Below, in pieces: positions 1-7,363 of a stretch of DNA of 20,417 bases. Numbering within the stretch: position 1 is the first letter of the stretch; the number at the start of each line of letters is the position of its first letter. The notes under the pieces were generated by a model. That model was not told where the DNA came from. It did not search any database and worked only from the letters and a program-made list of their open reading frames with translations. Source of the DNA: Mariprofundus sp. (GTDB lineage Bacteria; Pseudomonadota; Zetaproteobacteria; Mariprofundales; Mariprofundaceae). The stretch lies in NCBI GenBank assembly GCA_030951065.1, contig JAUZQH010000227.1, positions 1 to 20,417 of the forward strand, read 5' to 3'. The position numbers and the translations under genes are program-made.

Positions 1-411
1 ATGGCCTTCTTCCGGAGGAATATCTACAATCAGTACAGCATCAGCGCCGGCATCTTGTGCTTTTTCAGCGAACGTTTCAAACCCCATGGCGTAGGGTACA
101 TTGGCGTAACCCATCAGCACAATACCGAGATCAGGGTGGGTTTCGCGTACGGATCTGGTTAACGCAAAAACATCGTCGATATGCACGCCGGCTTTCAGTG
201 CGCGTTCGCTGGCGGCCTGAATCACCGGTCCGTCAGCCATAGGATCAGAAAAGGGCATGCCAATTTCCAGAATATCGGTTTGATCAGCCAGCGCCTGAAG
301 CAGTTCCCGACTGGTGGCAATATCGGGGTCACCAGCTGTCAGGTAGCCAATCAGTGCAGCGTGCCCTTCCTGCTTGCAGCGCTCGAACACGTTGGATAAT
401 CGTCTATTCAT
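1..411 (-). CDS. trpA: Tryptophan synthase alpha subunit, 3' end missing
   Basis: The alpha subunit cleaves indole-3-glycerol phosphate to indole and glyceraldehyde-3-phosphate; indole is channelled to TrpB in the cytoplasmic alpha2-beta2 complex. The visible 137 codons (about half of the usual ~265 residues) begin MNRRLSNVF and run off the left edge in frame. Family motifs are clear: [10 protein letters not shown] at residues 20-29, and [14 protein letters not shown] at 49-62, which places the two catalytic acids at E49 and D60, the same numbering as in the E. coli enzyme. [10 protein letters not shown] follows near residue 125. The ATG lies at 409-411 and overlaps the TGA of trpB (ATGA), so translation is probably coupled and gives balanced subunits. 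The missing C-terminal half is a window effect, not a truncation. Confidence 0.97.
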   Translation of the reverse strand, partial: MNRRLSNVFERCKQEGHAALIGYLTAGDPDIATSRELLQALADQTDILEIGMPFSDPMADGPVIQAASERALKAGVHIDDVFALTRSVRETHPDLGIVLMGYANVPYAMGFETFAEKAQDAGADAVLIVDIPPEEGH

Positions 412-1661
412 GATTCATTCTCCAGCCAGCCCAGATGTTTGAATACGGTATCCATATCCTTGTCACCACGACCGGAGAGGTTGATCAGTACGATCTGGTC
501 AGCATCCATTGTTTTGGCAATTCGGCCGCCGGCAGCCAGTGCATGGCTGGATTCGAGCGCCGGGATGATACCTTCGCTGCGGGTCAGCAATTGCAGTGCT
601 TCCAGTGCTTCATCATCAGTGGCTGCATCCAGTTGGAGGCGGCCTTCCTCCAGCATGAATGCAAGTTCCGGCCCGACACCGGGATAATCAAGTCCGGCAG
701 AAATACTGTGTGTTCCCATCACTTGCCCTTCTTCATCTTCCAGTAGAAATGTCAGATTACCATGCAGAATGCCGGCTTTTCCTGCTGCCAGTGATGCGGC
801 ATGTTTACCGGTAGATATCCCGTAACCGGCAGCTTCTACCGCTACCAGCCTGACCGATGCATCATCGCGGAACGGATGCAACAGCCCCATCGCATTGGAG
901 CCTCCACCGACACAGGCTACAGCGACATCAGGCAATCTGCCGGTCTGTTTCAGGATCTGTGCCCGTGCTTCCTGACCAATCACGGTGTGAAACTGGCGTA
1001 CCAGCAAGGGATAAGGATGTGGTCCGGCCGCTGTGCCAAAGATATAAAATGTGTTTTCACAGCTTGCCACCCAGTTGCGCAGTGCCTCGTTGACCGCATC
1101 TTTCAATGTTGCAGTGCCGGAATCAACCGGGATGACATTGGCTCCGAGTAACCGCATACGCAGCACATTCGGCATCTGCCGGGCCATATCCTCACGGCCC
1201 ATATAAATATCGCACTCCATGCCGAACATAGCTGCGACTGTCGCTGTGGCAACGCCATGTTGCCCGGCACCGGTTTCGGCGATGACACGCTTTTTGCCCA
1301 TGCGCCGGGCCAGTAGCCCCTGGCCGATGGTATTGTTGATTTTATGAGCACCGGTGTGGGTTAAGTCTTCCCGCTTCAGGTAGATTTGGGCGCCGCCAAA
1401 CTCTCTGGACAGACGTTCAGCGTGATAGAGCGGCGTGGCACGGCCAACATAATTTTCCAGCAATTGCAGGCGTTCAGCATGAAATGCATCATCATTCCAT
1501 GCCTCGAAAAAAGCTTCTTCGATTTCCTTCAGCGGCTGCATCAGCGTTTCAGCTGCAAAGCGGCCGCCAAAGCGACCGAAGTGTCCGCCTGCATCAGGAG
1601 CGTGTTTGATTTCCAGGTCGTACATGGAAGCAAAATCGGTATATTGACATGATGCGCTCAC
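408..1661 (-). CDS. trpB: Tryptophan synthase beta subunit
   Basis: This PLP enzyme condenses indole with L-serine to give L-tryptophan in the alpha2-beta2 tryptophan synthase complex. The 417 residues are slightly longer than the usual ~400 because of a short N-terminal extension before MYDLEIKH. Visible landmarks are HTGAHKINN with the PLP-binding lysine at K107, AETGAGQHG with the catalytic glutamate at E129, and the phosphate-binding loop GGGSNAMG at 252-259. I chose the GTG at 1659-1661 because AAGGAG stands six bases upstream; an internal ATG at codon 13 would give a more typical length but lacks such a site. trpF ends 13 bases upstream and trpA overlaps the stop, so the three genes form one operon. 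Confidence 0.97.
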   Translation of the reverse strand: MSASCQYTDFASMYDLEIKHAPDAGGHFGRFGGRFAAETLMQPLKEIEEAFFEAWNDDAFHAERLQLLENYVGRATPLYHAERLSREFGGAQIYLKREDLTHTGAHKINNTIGQGLLARRMGKKRVIAETGAGQHGVATATVAAMFGMECDIYMGREDMARQMPNVLRMRLLGANVIPVDSGTATLKDAVNEALRNWVASCENTFYIFGTAAGPHPYPLLVRQFHTVIGQEARAQILKQTGRLPDVAVACVGGGSNAMGLLHPFRDDASVRLVAVEAAGYGISTGKHAASLAAGKAGILHGNLTFLLEDEEGQVMGTHSISAGLDYPGVGPELAFMLEEGRLQLDAATDDEALEALQLLTRSEGIIPALESSHALAAGGRIAKTMDADQIVLINLSGRGDKDMDTVFKHLGWLENES

Positions 1662-1674
1662 AAGGGCTCCTTGT

Positions 1675-2310
1675 TCAGGTGTTATTCACTGCGTTAACGA
1701 AGATACGCATTTTTTCGGCATCCTTGATGCCCGGGGATAATTCAACGCCGGAGGATACATCCAGTGCGAACCATTGGCGAACCGACAGGGCTTCGTGGAC
1801 ATTGTCGGTATTAAGTCCACCGGCCAGCGTCAGAGGATAATCGTGTTTGAAGCCCTGTAATAGCGACCAGTCGAAAGCGTTTCCGGTACCGCCGTAGACA
1901 CCGGCGGGGGCTTTGGCATCGAGCAGTAGCGGGCAGTTAAAGCCGGCGGCCTGTTTCAGATCCTCCGGGCCGGCTACCGCAATGGCTTTCAGCACGCGCC
2001 GTCGCTGTGCTTCGCAGAAACCGGGGGTTTCATCACCATGCAGCTGAATGACACCCAGTGGTACGGTTTGCAGTATCTCGGCAATGTAACCCTGTGTCGG
2101 GTTTACAAACAAGCCGACAGCAGAGACGAAGGGGGGCAACTGACGGATGATAGCTGCAGCTTTCTGTGCTTCGATATAACGCGGTGATTTCTCATAAAAG
2201 ACGAATCCAACTGCATCTACTCCCAGTCTGGATGCTTCCAGAGCATCCTCCAGACGGGTAATGCCGCAAATCTTGATACGTGTGCGCGCTTTGTTTTGTG
2301 TTACTGGCAT
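1675..2310 (-). CDS. trpF: Phosphoribosylanthranilate isomerase
   Basis: TrpF carries out the Amadori rearrangement of N-(5-phosphoribosyl)anthranilate to CdRP, the step before indole-glycerol-phosphate synthase. The 211-residue single-domain (beta/alpha)8 barrel has the family signatures: KICGIT at 13-18 with the catalytic base C15, the LLLDA strand with general acid D131, and the phosphate-binding DVSSGVE at 184-190. It is the first gene of the trpF-trpB-trpA operon. There is no recognisable Shine-Dalgarno in front of the ATG; instead TAGAAT lies six bases upstream, which would suit a leaderless or very short-leader transcript. No trpE, trpG, trpD or trpC is near, so the pathway is split in this genome. 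Confidence 0.96.
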   Translation of the reverse strand: MPVTQNKARTRIKICGITRLEDALEASRLGVDAVGFVFYEKSPRYIEAQKAAAIIRQLPPFVSAVGLFVNPTQGYIAEILQTVPLGVIQLHGDETPGFCEAQRRRVLKAIAVAGPEDLKQAAGFNCPLLLDAKAPAGVYGGTGNAFDWSLLQGFKHDYPLTLAGGLNTDNVHEALSVRQWFALDVSSGVELSPGIKDAEKMRIFVNAVNNT

Positions 2311-2322
2311 GGCTGTATTCTA
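2311..2322 (-). promoter_or_regulatory. Candidate -10 box abutting trpF
   Basis: On the minus strand TAGAAT (2317-2322) lies six bases before the trpF ATG. It matches TATAAT at five of six positions. I see no good -35 at 16-18 bp (the 17-bp position reads GATGCA). The same TAGAATAC-x-GC-x-ATG arrangement precedes lipB. Transcription from this box would begin at or next to the start codon. Promoter function is an inference. Confidence 0.4.
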
Positions 2323-2330
2323 GGGCGATG

Positions 2331-2359
2331 CTGATTTATTGCATCCTGTAATAAATCAG
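2331..2359. repeat. 29-bp perfect-arm palindrome upstream of trpF
   Basis: The arms CTGATTTATT (2331-2340) and AATAAATCAG (2350-2359) are perfect 10-bp inverted copies around a nine-base centre. The element sits just upstream of the candidate trpF -10 box, where a repressor operator would be placed, or it may form a hairpin. A second 29-bp palindrome at 7328-7356 shares its ends (CTGATT/AATCAG) and, in reverse orientation, the central CAGGATGC. Confidence 0.6.
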
Positions 2360-2586
2360 GGAGAAAAGAGAAAGGCGTTATTTTTTTCTTTTCTTTATGC
2401 ATCAGACGCATGCGAACCGGACTTGATATCACATATCCTGGCGTTCATCTGTCTGCGATGTTGTATCCGGTCCGGGTGTCTTGCCCGGTTGTGGCGGTCC
2501 ATATACAGGGTATACGGATGCTCCGGGTTTTTCAGGGCTGCCAAGGTTCTCTGGCGCATCCAGCCCGGCTTCCCTAAACTTCGCCA
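2360..2586. other. Divergent trpF-argD control region
   Basis: This stretch has no convincing gene. Next to the palindrome is a purine run (about 2362-2374) followed by a T-rich run (about 2382-2397), which could fold together or act as a bent or UP-like element. Further on are small GC-rich inverted segments such as CCGGG/CCCGG near 2475-2490. A weak promoter for argD could be TTGTGG with TATACG 16 bp later, ending about 80 bases before the gene, but it is too poor to call firmly. I recognise no ARG box, T-box or riboswitch. Confidence 0.4.
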
Positions 2587-3759
2587 ATGGGCACAGTGAT
2601 GAATACCTATGCGCGGTTTCCCCTCACGCTGGTGAGAGGGAGAGGTTCGCGCGTCCGGGATGACAACGGAAATGAGTATCTGGATTTTATATCCGGTATT
2701 GCCGTCAATACGCTTGGCCATGCTCATCCTCAGCTGACAGCAGCATTATCCGAGCAAGCCGGTACGATGCTGCATTGTTCTAATCTGTTCCATATCCCGA
2801 AACAACAGCAGCTGGCTGAAAAATTGACCGCACTGTCCGGGCTGGGAGCGGCATTTTTTTGTAATTCCGGGGCTGAAGCCAATGAGGCTGCGATAAAACT
2901 GGTCCGCAAGTACTTCCATGACATGGATTCACCCAGGCGTACGATTATTTCCGCCACCGGGTCATTCCATGGGCGATTGCTTTCCACGCTCACGGCAACA
3001 GGTCAGGATAAGGTGAAAGTTGGCTTTGACCCGTTGCCACCGGGTTTTTTACATGTGCCGCTCAATGATATAGAGGCGTTGAAGCAGACTGTGAATGAGC
3101 AGACAGCAGCTGTGCTGCTGGAGCCGTTACAGGGTGAAGGTGGTGTCAATATTGCAGATGTGGCCTATCTCCAGGCGGTGCGGAAACTGTGCGATGAATT
3201 CGGGTTATTGTTGATTCTTGATGAGGTTCAGACCGGTATTGGCCGGTGTGGCTCCATGTTCGCATTTGAACAGGCCGGGATTGTGCCGGATATTCTGACA
3301 CTGGCCAAAGGTTTGGGCGGTGGTGTGGCCATAGGGGCGATGCTGGCTACGGATACTGTATCTGCTTCATTCGGGCCGGGCACACACGGTTCCACTTTTG
3401 GCGGTAACCCGCTTGCCTGCACAGCGGCACTGACCGTGCTCGATGTGATAGAATCCGCCAGCTTGTTATCCAATGTTCAGCAGCGGGGCGAGCAGCTGAA
3501 ACAGGGTTTGCAGGATATGGCATGCCGCTTCCCTGTTATCCGGCAGGTGCGCGGACAGGGCTTGCTCATTGGTGCAGAATTGAATGTAGAAGCGGCGCCA
3601 TTGATAGCTGCGGCCAGGGATAAGGGGTTGTTAATACTGATGGCGGGGCCAAATGTGTTACGTTTCCTGCCGCCTTTGAATATTAGTGCAGATGAAGTGG
3701 ATGAGGCGCTGACAATCGTTGGTTCAGTATTGGAGAGTAGGCTGGAGGGTGGGGGATGA
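2587..3759 (+). CDS. argD: Acetylornithine aminotransferase
   Basis: ArgD is a class III PLP aminotransferase that converts N-acetylglutamate 5-semialdehyde to N-acetylornithine with glutamate as donor; many homologues also act on succinyldiaminopimelate in lysine synthesis. The 390 residues match the family length. Landmarks are CNSGAEANEAAIK (92-104), LDEVQTGIGR (211-220) with the PLP-ring aspartate D212, and TLAKGLGGG with the Schiff-base lysine K241. An in-frame TAA twelve bases upstream limits the start to ATG 2587, GTG 2596 or ATG 2599; none has a clear ribosome-binding site, and MNTYARFP from 2599 would also look natural. The stop overlaps the argF start (ATGA). Related 4-aminobutyrate or ornithine aminotransferases are less likely given the arginine neighbours. 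Confidence 0.95.
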   Translation: MGTVMNTYARFPLTLVRGRGSRVRDDNGNEYLDFISGIAVNTLGHAHPQLTAALSEQAGTMLHCSNLFHIPKQQQLAEKLTALSGLGAAFFCNSGAEANEAAIKLVRKYFHDMDSPRRTIISATGSFHGRLLSTLTATGQDKVKVGFDPLPPGFLHVPLNDIEALKQTVNEQTAAVLLEPLQGEGGVNIADVAYLQAVRKLCDEFGLLLILDEVQTGIGRCGSMFAFEQAGIVPDILTLAKGLGGGVAIGAMLATDTVSASFGPGTHGSTFGGNPLACTAALTVLDVIESASLLSNVQQRGEQLKQGLQDMACRFPVIRQVRGQGLLIGAELNVEAAPLIAAARDKGLLILMAGPNVLRFLPPLNISADEVDEALTIVGSVLESRLEGGG

Positions 3760-4661
3760 GACATTTTCTGACATTGCTGGACGTATCACCGGATGAAGCA
3801 AGATATCTTCTGAAACGTGCGGCCAAGATCAAACGTAAATTAAAGGAAGGCAAAGCGTACCGGCCACTGGAAGGCAAGACGTTGGGTATGATTTTTGACA
3901 AGGCCAGCACACGCACTCGCGTTTCTTTTGAAGCCGGCATGTTTCAGCTGGGTGGTCATGCCCTGTTTCTGCATTCCGACACCACCCAGTTGGGGCGTGG
4001 TGAGCCGATTGCAGATTCGGCACGTGTGCTCTCCAGCATGGTTGACGTCATTACCATCCGCACCTTCGGGCATGATGTTTTGCAGGAGTTTGCCAGGTAT
4101 TCAAAAGTGCCGGTGATTAACGCCCTGACCGATTTGACCCACCCCTGCCAGATTCTGGCCGATGTGCTGACCTATGAGGAACACCGGGGATCGATTGAGG
4201 GCAGAACCGTAGCCTGGATTGGTGATGGCAATAATATGGCACACTCATGGATCAATGGTGCGGTGACATTCGGCTACAGGTTGAAAATAGCCTGTCCGGA
4301 CAATTACCGGCCGGATGAGAAAATGCTGGAGGCTGCACGTGTTCTGGGTGCGGATGTATCTCTGAGCGACGACCCTGTTACGGCTGCATACAAGGCTGAT
4401 CTGGTTACTACGGATGTCTGGGCCTCCATGGGTCAGGAAGAGGAACAAGCTGAGCGCGAGGAGGCCTTTGACGGATTCTGTGTGACGGATCGTGTCATGG
4501 CTCATGCCCATGGTGATGCACTGTTTATGCATTGCTTGCCGGCCCATCGGGGTGAGGAAGTTGCAGCCAGCGTAATTGATGGGCCACAGTCGGTGGTGTG
4601 GGATGAGGCGGAAAATCGCCTGCATGCCCAGAAGGCACTGCTGGAATTTTTGTTAAAATAA
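3756..4661 (+). CDS. argF: Ornithine carbamoyltransferase
   Basis: ArgF joins carbamoyl phosphate and ornithine to form citrulline, acting as a cytoplasmic trimer. The 301 residues fit the anabolic enzyme. Visible motifs: the carbamoyl-phosphate loop STRTR at 51-55, HPCQ at 129-132, the ornithine-contacting DVWASMGQE at 220-228, and the catalytic HCLPAHRGEE at 259-268 with C260. This set marks an ornithine rather than an aspartate carbamoyltransferase. Its ATG (3756) overlaps the argD TGA, so the two are probably translationally coupled. The gene ends only two bases before the palindromic element that separates it from argG. Confidence 0.97.
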   Translation: MRHFLTLLDVSPDEARYLLKRAAKIKRKLKEGKAYRPLEGKTLGMIFDKASTRTRVSFEAGMFQLGGHALFLHSDTTQLGRGEPIADSARVLSSMVDVITIRTFGHDVLQEFARYSKVPVINALTDLTHPCQILADVLTYEEHRGSIEGRTVAWIGDGNNMAHSWINGAVTFGYRLKIACPDNYRPDEKMLEAARVLGADVSLSDDPVTAAYKADLVTTDVWASMGQEEEQAEREEAFDGFCVTDRVMAHAHGDALFMHCLPAHRGEEVAASVIDGPQSVVWDEAENRLHAQKALLEFLLK

Positions 4662-4663
4662 AG

Positions 4664-4786
4664 CGTAACTGTTCAGCCCATCCCTGACTTGTCCGTTGCC
4701 TGCGTTAGAAAATGCTCACTTACACGAGTAAGCTTCGCTTTTCTGCCTTGACCTCAAACAAATCAGGGGCAATCTGAACAGCTACG
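4664..4786. repeat. 123-bp nested palindromic, MITE-like element
   Basis: This non-coding element fills most of the argF-argG gap. Its ends are 13-base inverted copies with one mismatch: CGTAACTGTTCAG (4664-4676) and CTGAACAGCTACG (4774-4786). Inside lies a second inverted pair, CCCTGACTTGT (4682-4692) with ACAAATCAGGG (4758-4768), 10 of 11 matching. At the centre is a third stem, AGAAAA/TTTTCT with CTTAC/GTAAG around the loop ACGA (4724-4727). The transcript would fold into one long hairpin. The layout resembles a MITE or REP-type mobile repeat; a role as an argF-argG processing or attenuation structure is an alternative. No second copy is visible in this window. Confidence 0.65.
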
Positions 4787-4824
4787 AAGGTTACATTGAA
4801 TTTAAGATTAAAAGAGGATTTTTA

Positions 4825-6036
4825 ATGTCTGATGTAAAAAAAGCGGTACTGGCTTATTCGGGGGGGCTGGATACCTCCATCATCCTGAAATGGTTGCAGG
4901 ATACCTATGATTGCGAAGTGGTCACATTCACGGCTGACCTCGGTCAGGGTGAAGAGGTGGAAGAGGCACGTGCCAAGGCGAAAGCCTGTGGTGTTTCTTC
5001 CATATATATTGAGGATATCCGTGAGGAGTTTGTGCGCGATTATGTCTTTCCGATGTTTCGCGCCAATGCCATTTATGAGGGTGAATATCTGCTTGGCACC
5101 TCGATTGCCCGCCCGCTGATTTCCAAACGTATGATTGAAATTGCCGAAGCGGAAGGGGCAGATGCGGTGTCGCATGGCGCTACCGGAAAGGGCAATGATC
5201 AGGTGCGTTTTGAGCTCGGTTTTTATGCTTTGAAACCGGATGTGAAAGTGATTGCACCGTGGCGCGAATGGGATCTGGTATCACGCAATGACATGCTCGA
5301 TTTTGCAGAAAAACATGGCATCCCTGTTGAGCGCAAGCGCGAAGGCTCCAAGTCACCTTATTCAATGGATGCCAATCTGCTGCATATCTCTTACGAAGGT
5401 TATGATCTGGAAGATCCGTGGTGCGAGCCATCTGAATCGATGTGGCGCTGGAGTGTTTCTCCGGAAGATGCGCCGGATGAAGCGGAATATATCGAGTTGA
5501 GCTATCAGGGTGGTGATATTGTTGCGATCAATGGCCAAGCCATGACGCCGGCGACAGTGCTGACCGAGTTAAATCGCGTAGGAGGCAAGCATGGCATTGG
5601 TCGCATCGATATTGTTGAGAATCGATTTGTTGGCATGAAATCACGCGGCTGTTATGAAACACCGGGCGGTACGATCATGCTCAAGGCTCATCGTGCGATT
5701 GAGTCGATTACGCTTGACCGTGAAGCAGCACATTTGAAAGACGAGTTGATGCCACGTTATGCCAAGATCATTTATAATGGTTACTGGTTTGCGCCGGAAC
5801 GCGTGATGTTGCAGCAGGCAATTGATGCATCGCAGGTCTGCGTGAATGGTGATGTGCGTCTGAAATTATACAAAGGCAATGTCGATGTGGTAGGTCGTCG
5901 CTCGGATGATTCGATGTTTGACGAGCGTTTATGTACCTTTGAAGATGATGAAGGTGCGTATGACCAAAAAGATGCGTCCGGGTTTATCAAGCTCAATGCA
6001 CTGCGCTTGCGCATGAATAAACTGATCAATCAATAA
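4825..6036 (+). CDS. argG: Argininosuccinate synthase
   Basis: ArgG ligates citrulline and aspartate with ATP hydrolysis to AMP and pyrophosphate, giving argininosuccinate, the penultimate arginine intermediate. It is cytoplasmic and usually tetrameric. The 403 residues match the standard bacterial type. The N-type ATP pyrophosphatase P-loop YSGGLDTS is at 11-18, and the citrulline/aspartate-binding signature [15 protein letters not shown] is at 116-130. The ATG has AGAGGA about eight bases upstream. It follows argF after the palindromic element and is followed within 16 bases by the cytochrome gene. argH is not in the window. Confidence 0.97.
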   Translation: MSDVKKAVLAYSGGLDTSIILKWLQDTYDCEVVTFTADLGQGEEVEEARAKAKACGVSSIYIEDIREEFVRDYVFPMFRANAIYEGEYLLGTSIARPLISKRMIEIAEAEGADAVSHGATGKGNDQVRFELGFYALKPDVKVIAPWREWDLVSRNDMLDFAEKHGIPVERKREGSKSPYSMDANLLHISYEGYDLEDPWCEPSESMWRWSVSPEDAPDEAEYIELSYQGGDIVAINGQAMTPATVLTELNRVGGKHGIGRIDIVENRFVGMKSRGCYETPGGTIMLKAHRAIESITLDREAAHLKDELMPRYAKIIYNGYWFAPERVMLQQAIDASQVCVNGDVRLKLYKGNVDVVGRRSDDSMFDERLCTFEDDEGAYDQKDASGFIKLNALRLRMNKLINQ

Positions 6037-6052
6037 AGGACAGGAGAACGGG

Positions 6053-6715
6053 ATGACTGAACAGGGGTATGCTAAACAGATTCGTATATTACACAGCCTG
6101 CTGGCGCTGTGCATGCTTACGCAAATTGCCATTGGCGAGTTGATGGATGTGCCTGAAGTTGAGGATGTTCCGGCTGTTGCCGGGATTCATCTAATCATGC
6201 CGGCCTATGCCCATGAGGGACAAAAACATCCGGCCGGTATGCCGGTGGAAGAGACGCTTGGCTTTGAGGTGCATGAAATACTGGGGCTTACAATTGCCGG
6301 CCTGATGCTGATTCGTCTGATGCTTGCCATGACCTCGTTGCCCGGCGCCAACTGGCGCGAACTGGTGCCATGGGCGTCAGCTGATGGACGCAAGCAGTTA
6401 AGGCATGAAATCAAGGTGCAGATGGCCGGGTGGAAACAGGGTAAACTGGCTCCGCCTGAAGATGGCGAAGCAGTTGCCCGCTGTGTGCATGGGTTTATTT
6501 TACTGGCTGGCCTTGGTATGGGGGTCACGGGCACCGTGTTGTATTTTGGCTGGAGCCAGACCACGCCGCAAACCGATTTGATTGAGCTGGTTGCAGAGAC
6601 GCATGAATTGCTGGTTGGTGGACTGGAAGCACTGTTAGCTGCTCATATTCTGGCGGTAATCATGCATCAGCGGCAGGGCCACAATATTATTGCGCGGATC
6701 AAGCCAACGGCCTGA
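6053..6715 (+). CDS. Cytochrome b561-type membrane protein
   Basis: This 220-residue protein looks like a di-haem b561/Ni-hydrogenase-type cytochrome, a family that moves electrons between the quinone pool and partners in the cytoplasmic membrane. Four hydrophobic helices are visible, at about 12-29, 72-93, 144-165 and 180-205. Histidines lie in or near each one: H14, H74, H146, H184 and H198, which are candidate haem ligands. The loop between helices 1 and 2 has further histidines (H46, H54, H59). I do not know the electron donor or acceptor. A strong AGGACAGGAG site precedes the ATG, and the gap after argG is only 16 bases, so it may be read through from the arginine genes. No hydrogenase or nitrate-reductase gene is nearby. 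Confidence 0.8.
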   Translation: MTEQGYAKQIRILHSLLALCMLTQIAIGELMDVPEVEDVPAVAGIHLIMPAYAHEGQKHPAGMPVEETLGFEVHEILGLTIAGLMLIRLMLAMTSLPGANWRELVPWASADGRKQLRHEIKVQMAGWKQGKLAPPEDGEAVARCVHGFILLAGLGMGVTGTVLYFGWSQTTPQTDLIELVAETHELLVGGLEALLAAHILAVIMHQRQGHNIIARIKPTA

Positions 6716-6744
6716 TTTTGTGTAAACAGACAGGAAGGCACGGG

Positions 6745-6765
6745 ATGATCAGGGGGCGTATATGA
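6745..6765 (+). CDS. Possible six-codon leader ORF before usp
   Basis: ATG at 6745 opens six codons (MIRGRI) ending in a TGA that overlaps the usp ATG (ATGA). An AGGAAGG sequence lies at a suitable distance upstream. Its third and fourth codons, AGG GGG, form the ribosome-binding site of usp itself. This could couple or tune usp translation, but at this length it may be chance. Confidence 0.25.
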   Translation: MIRGRI

Positions 6766-7229
6766 TCAGGCATCACAAGATACTGGTTCCAACAGACTGC
6801 TCGGATCAATCCACTGAGGCGATACGGCGAGCCGGAGTTCTGGCGGAAAAATTCGATGCAGAAATTCATCTGCTGTATGTGATGGAGCCTTCCATGTATT
6901 TTGAAATGGATATGGTGGCAATCCCGCCTATGGATGATGTTGATAACACAACGCAAAAAGGTGTCTTCCGGCGCATTAAAGCGCAGGTGGCATCGTTTGA
7001 TTTCAAGCTTATTGTGCACATGAAAGAATCTGTTGGTGATCCGGCACGGACCATTTGCCAGTTTGCAGAATCATTGCCTGCCGACCTGATTGTTATAGGA
7101 CGCCATAGTGAAAAGAGTACATTTGCACATATGCTGATGGGCTCCTTTGTGGAGCGGGTTGTTGCACATGCACCATGTTCAGTGCTGGTTACCGTGCCGC
7201 ATGGTTTGATCGGAGATGAGCAGAACTGA
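6762..7229 (+). CDS. Universal stress protein, UspA family
   Basis: This small cytoplasmic protein has one Usp domain, the alpha/beta fold used in stress tolerance, often as a dimer and in one subgroup binding ATP. The 155 residues start KILVPTDCSDQS, the typical first strand with its aspartate (D12), and end with the APCSVLVTV strand. The ATP-binding signature of the family is G-x2-G-x9-G-S/T; here the stretch is GRHS (113-116) followed by ten residues and GS (127-128). The second glycine is replaced and the spacing is longer by one, so nucleotide binding is uncertain. The start is supported by AGGGGG six bases upstream. It lies 46 bases after the b561 gene and converges on pstB. Confidence 0.88.
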   Translation: MIRHHKILVPTDCSDQSTEAIRRAGVLAEKFDAEIHLLYVMEPSMYFEMDMVAIPPMDDVDNTTQKGVFRRIKAQVASFDFKLIVHMKESVGDPARTICQFAESLPADLIVIGRHSEKSTFAHMLMGSFVERVVAHAPCSVLVTVPHGLIGDEQN

Positions 7230-7363
7230 CAGGGGTTACGGCACAGGCCACGGGTGGCTTGCCAAAACCATGTGCGTAAGCACTTGATTTGTAAGCAAAT
7301 ACAAAATCGCATTTTTGCATTTGCGGACTGATTACAGGCAGGATGCCTTTAATCAGCATCTCC
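7230..7363. other. Convergent usp/pstB gap with serial hairpins
   Basis: No gene is seen here. Four potential stem-loops stand in series: GCCA/TGGC (7247-7258), GTGC/GCAC with the GNRA-type loop GTAA (7272-7283), GCAAAT/ATTTGC with inner AAAAT/ATTTT (7295-7324), and the long stem at 7328-7356. Such a gap between convergent genes most simply serves to stop or protect both transcripts. A small RNA is possible, but I see no promoter for one. Confidence 0.45.
7328..7356. terminator. Hairpin just after pstB, candidate terminator
   Basis: CTGATTA (7328-7334) pairs with TAATCAG (7350-7356), and AGGCA (7336-7340) pairs with TGCCT (7344-7348), leaving one C/T mismatch and a three-base loop: 12 paired bases in all. 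It begins seven bases beyond the pstB stop. Neither strand has a following T-run, so it may act as a 3'-end stabiliser or with Rho instead of as an intrinsic terminator. It resembles the palindrome at 2331-2359. Confidence 0.45.

Noticed and set aside
435..1652. Several plus-strand open frames across trpB
   Set aside because: They are antisense to a fully conserved trpB, have no ribosome-binding sites and no family resemblance.
2395..2727. 110-codon minus-strand frame overlapping the argD start
   Set aside because: It runs through the 5' end of argD and the control region, has no recognisable protein character and no ribosome-binding site.
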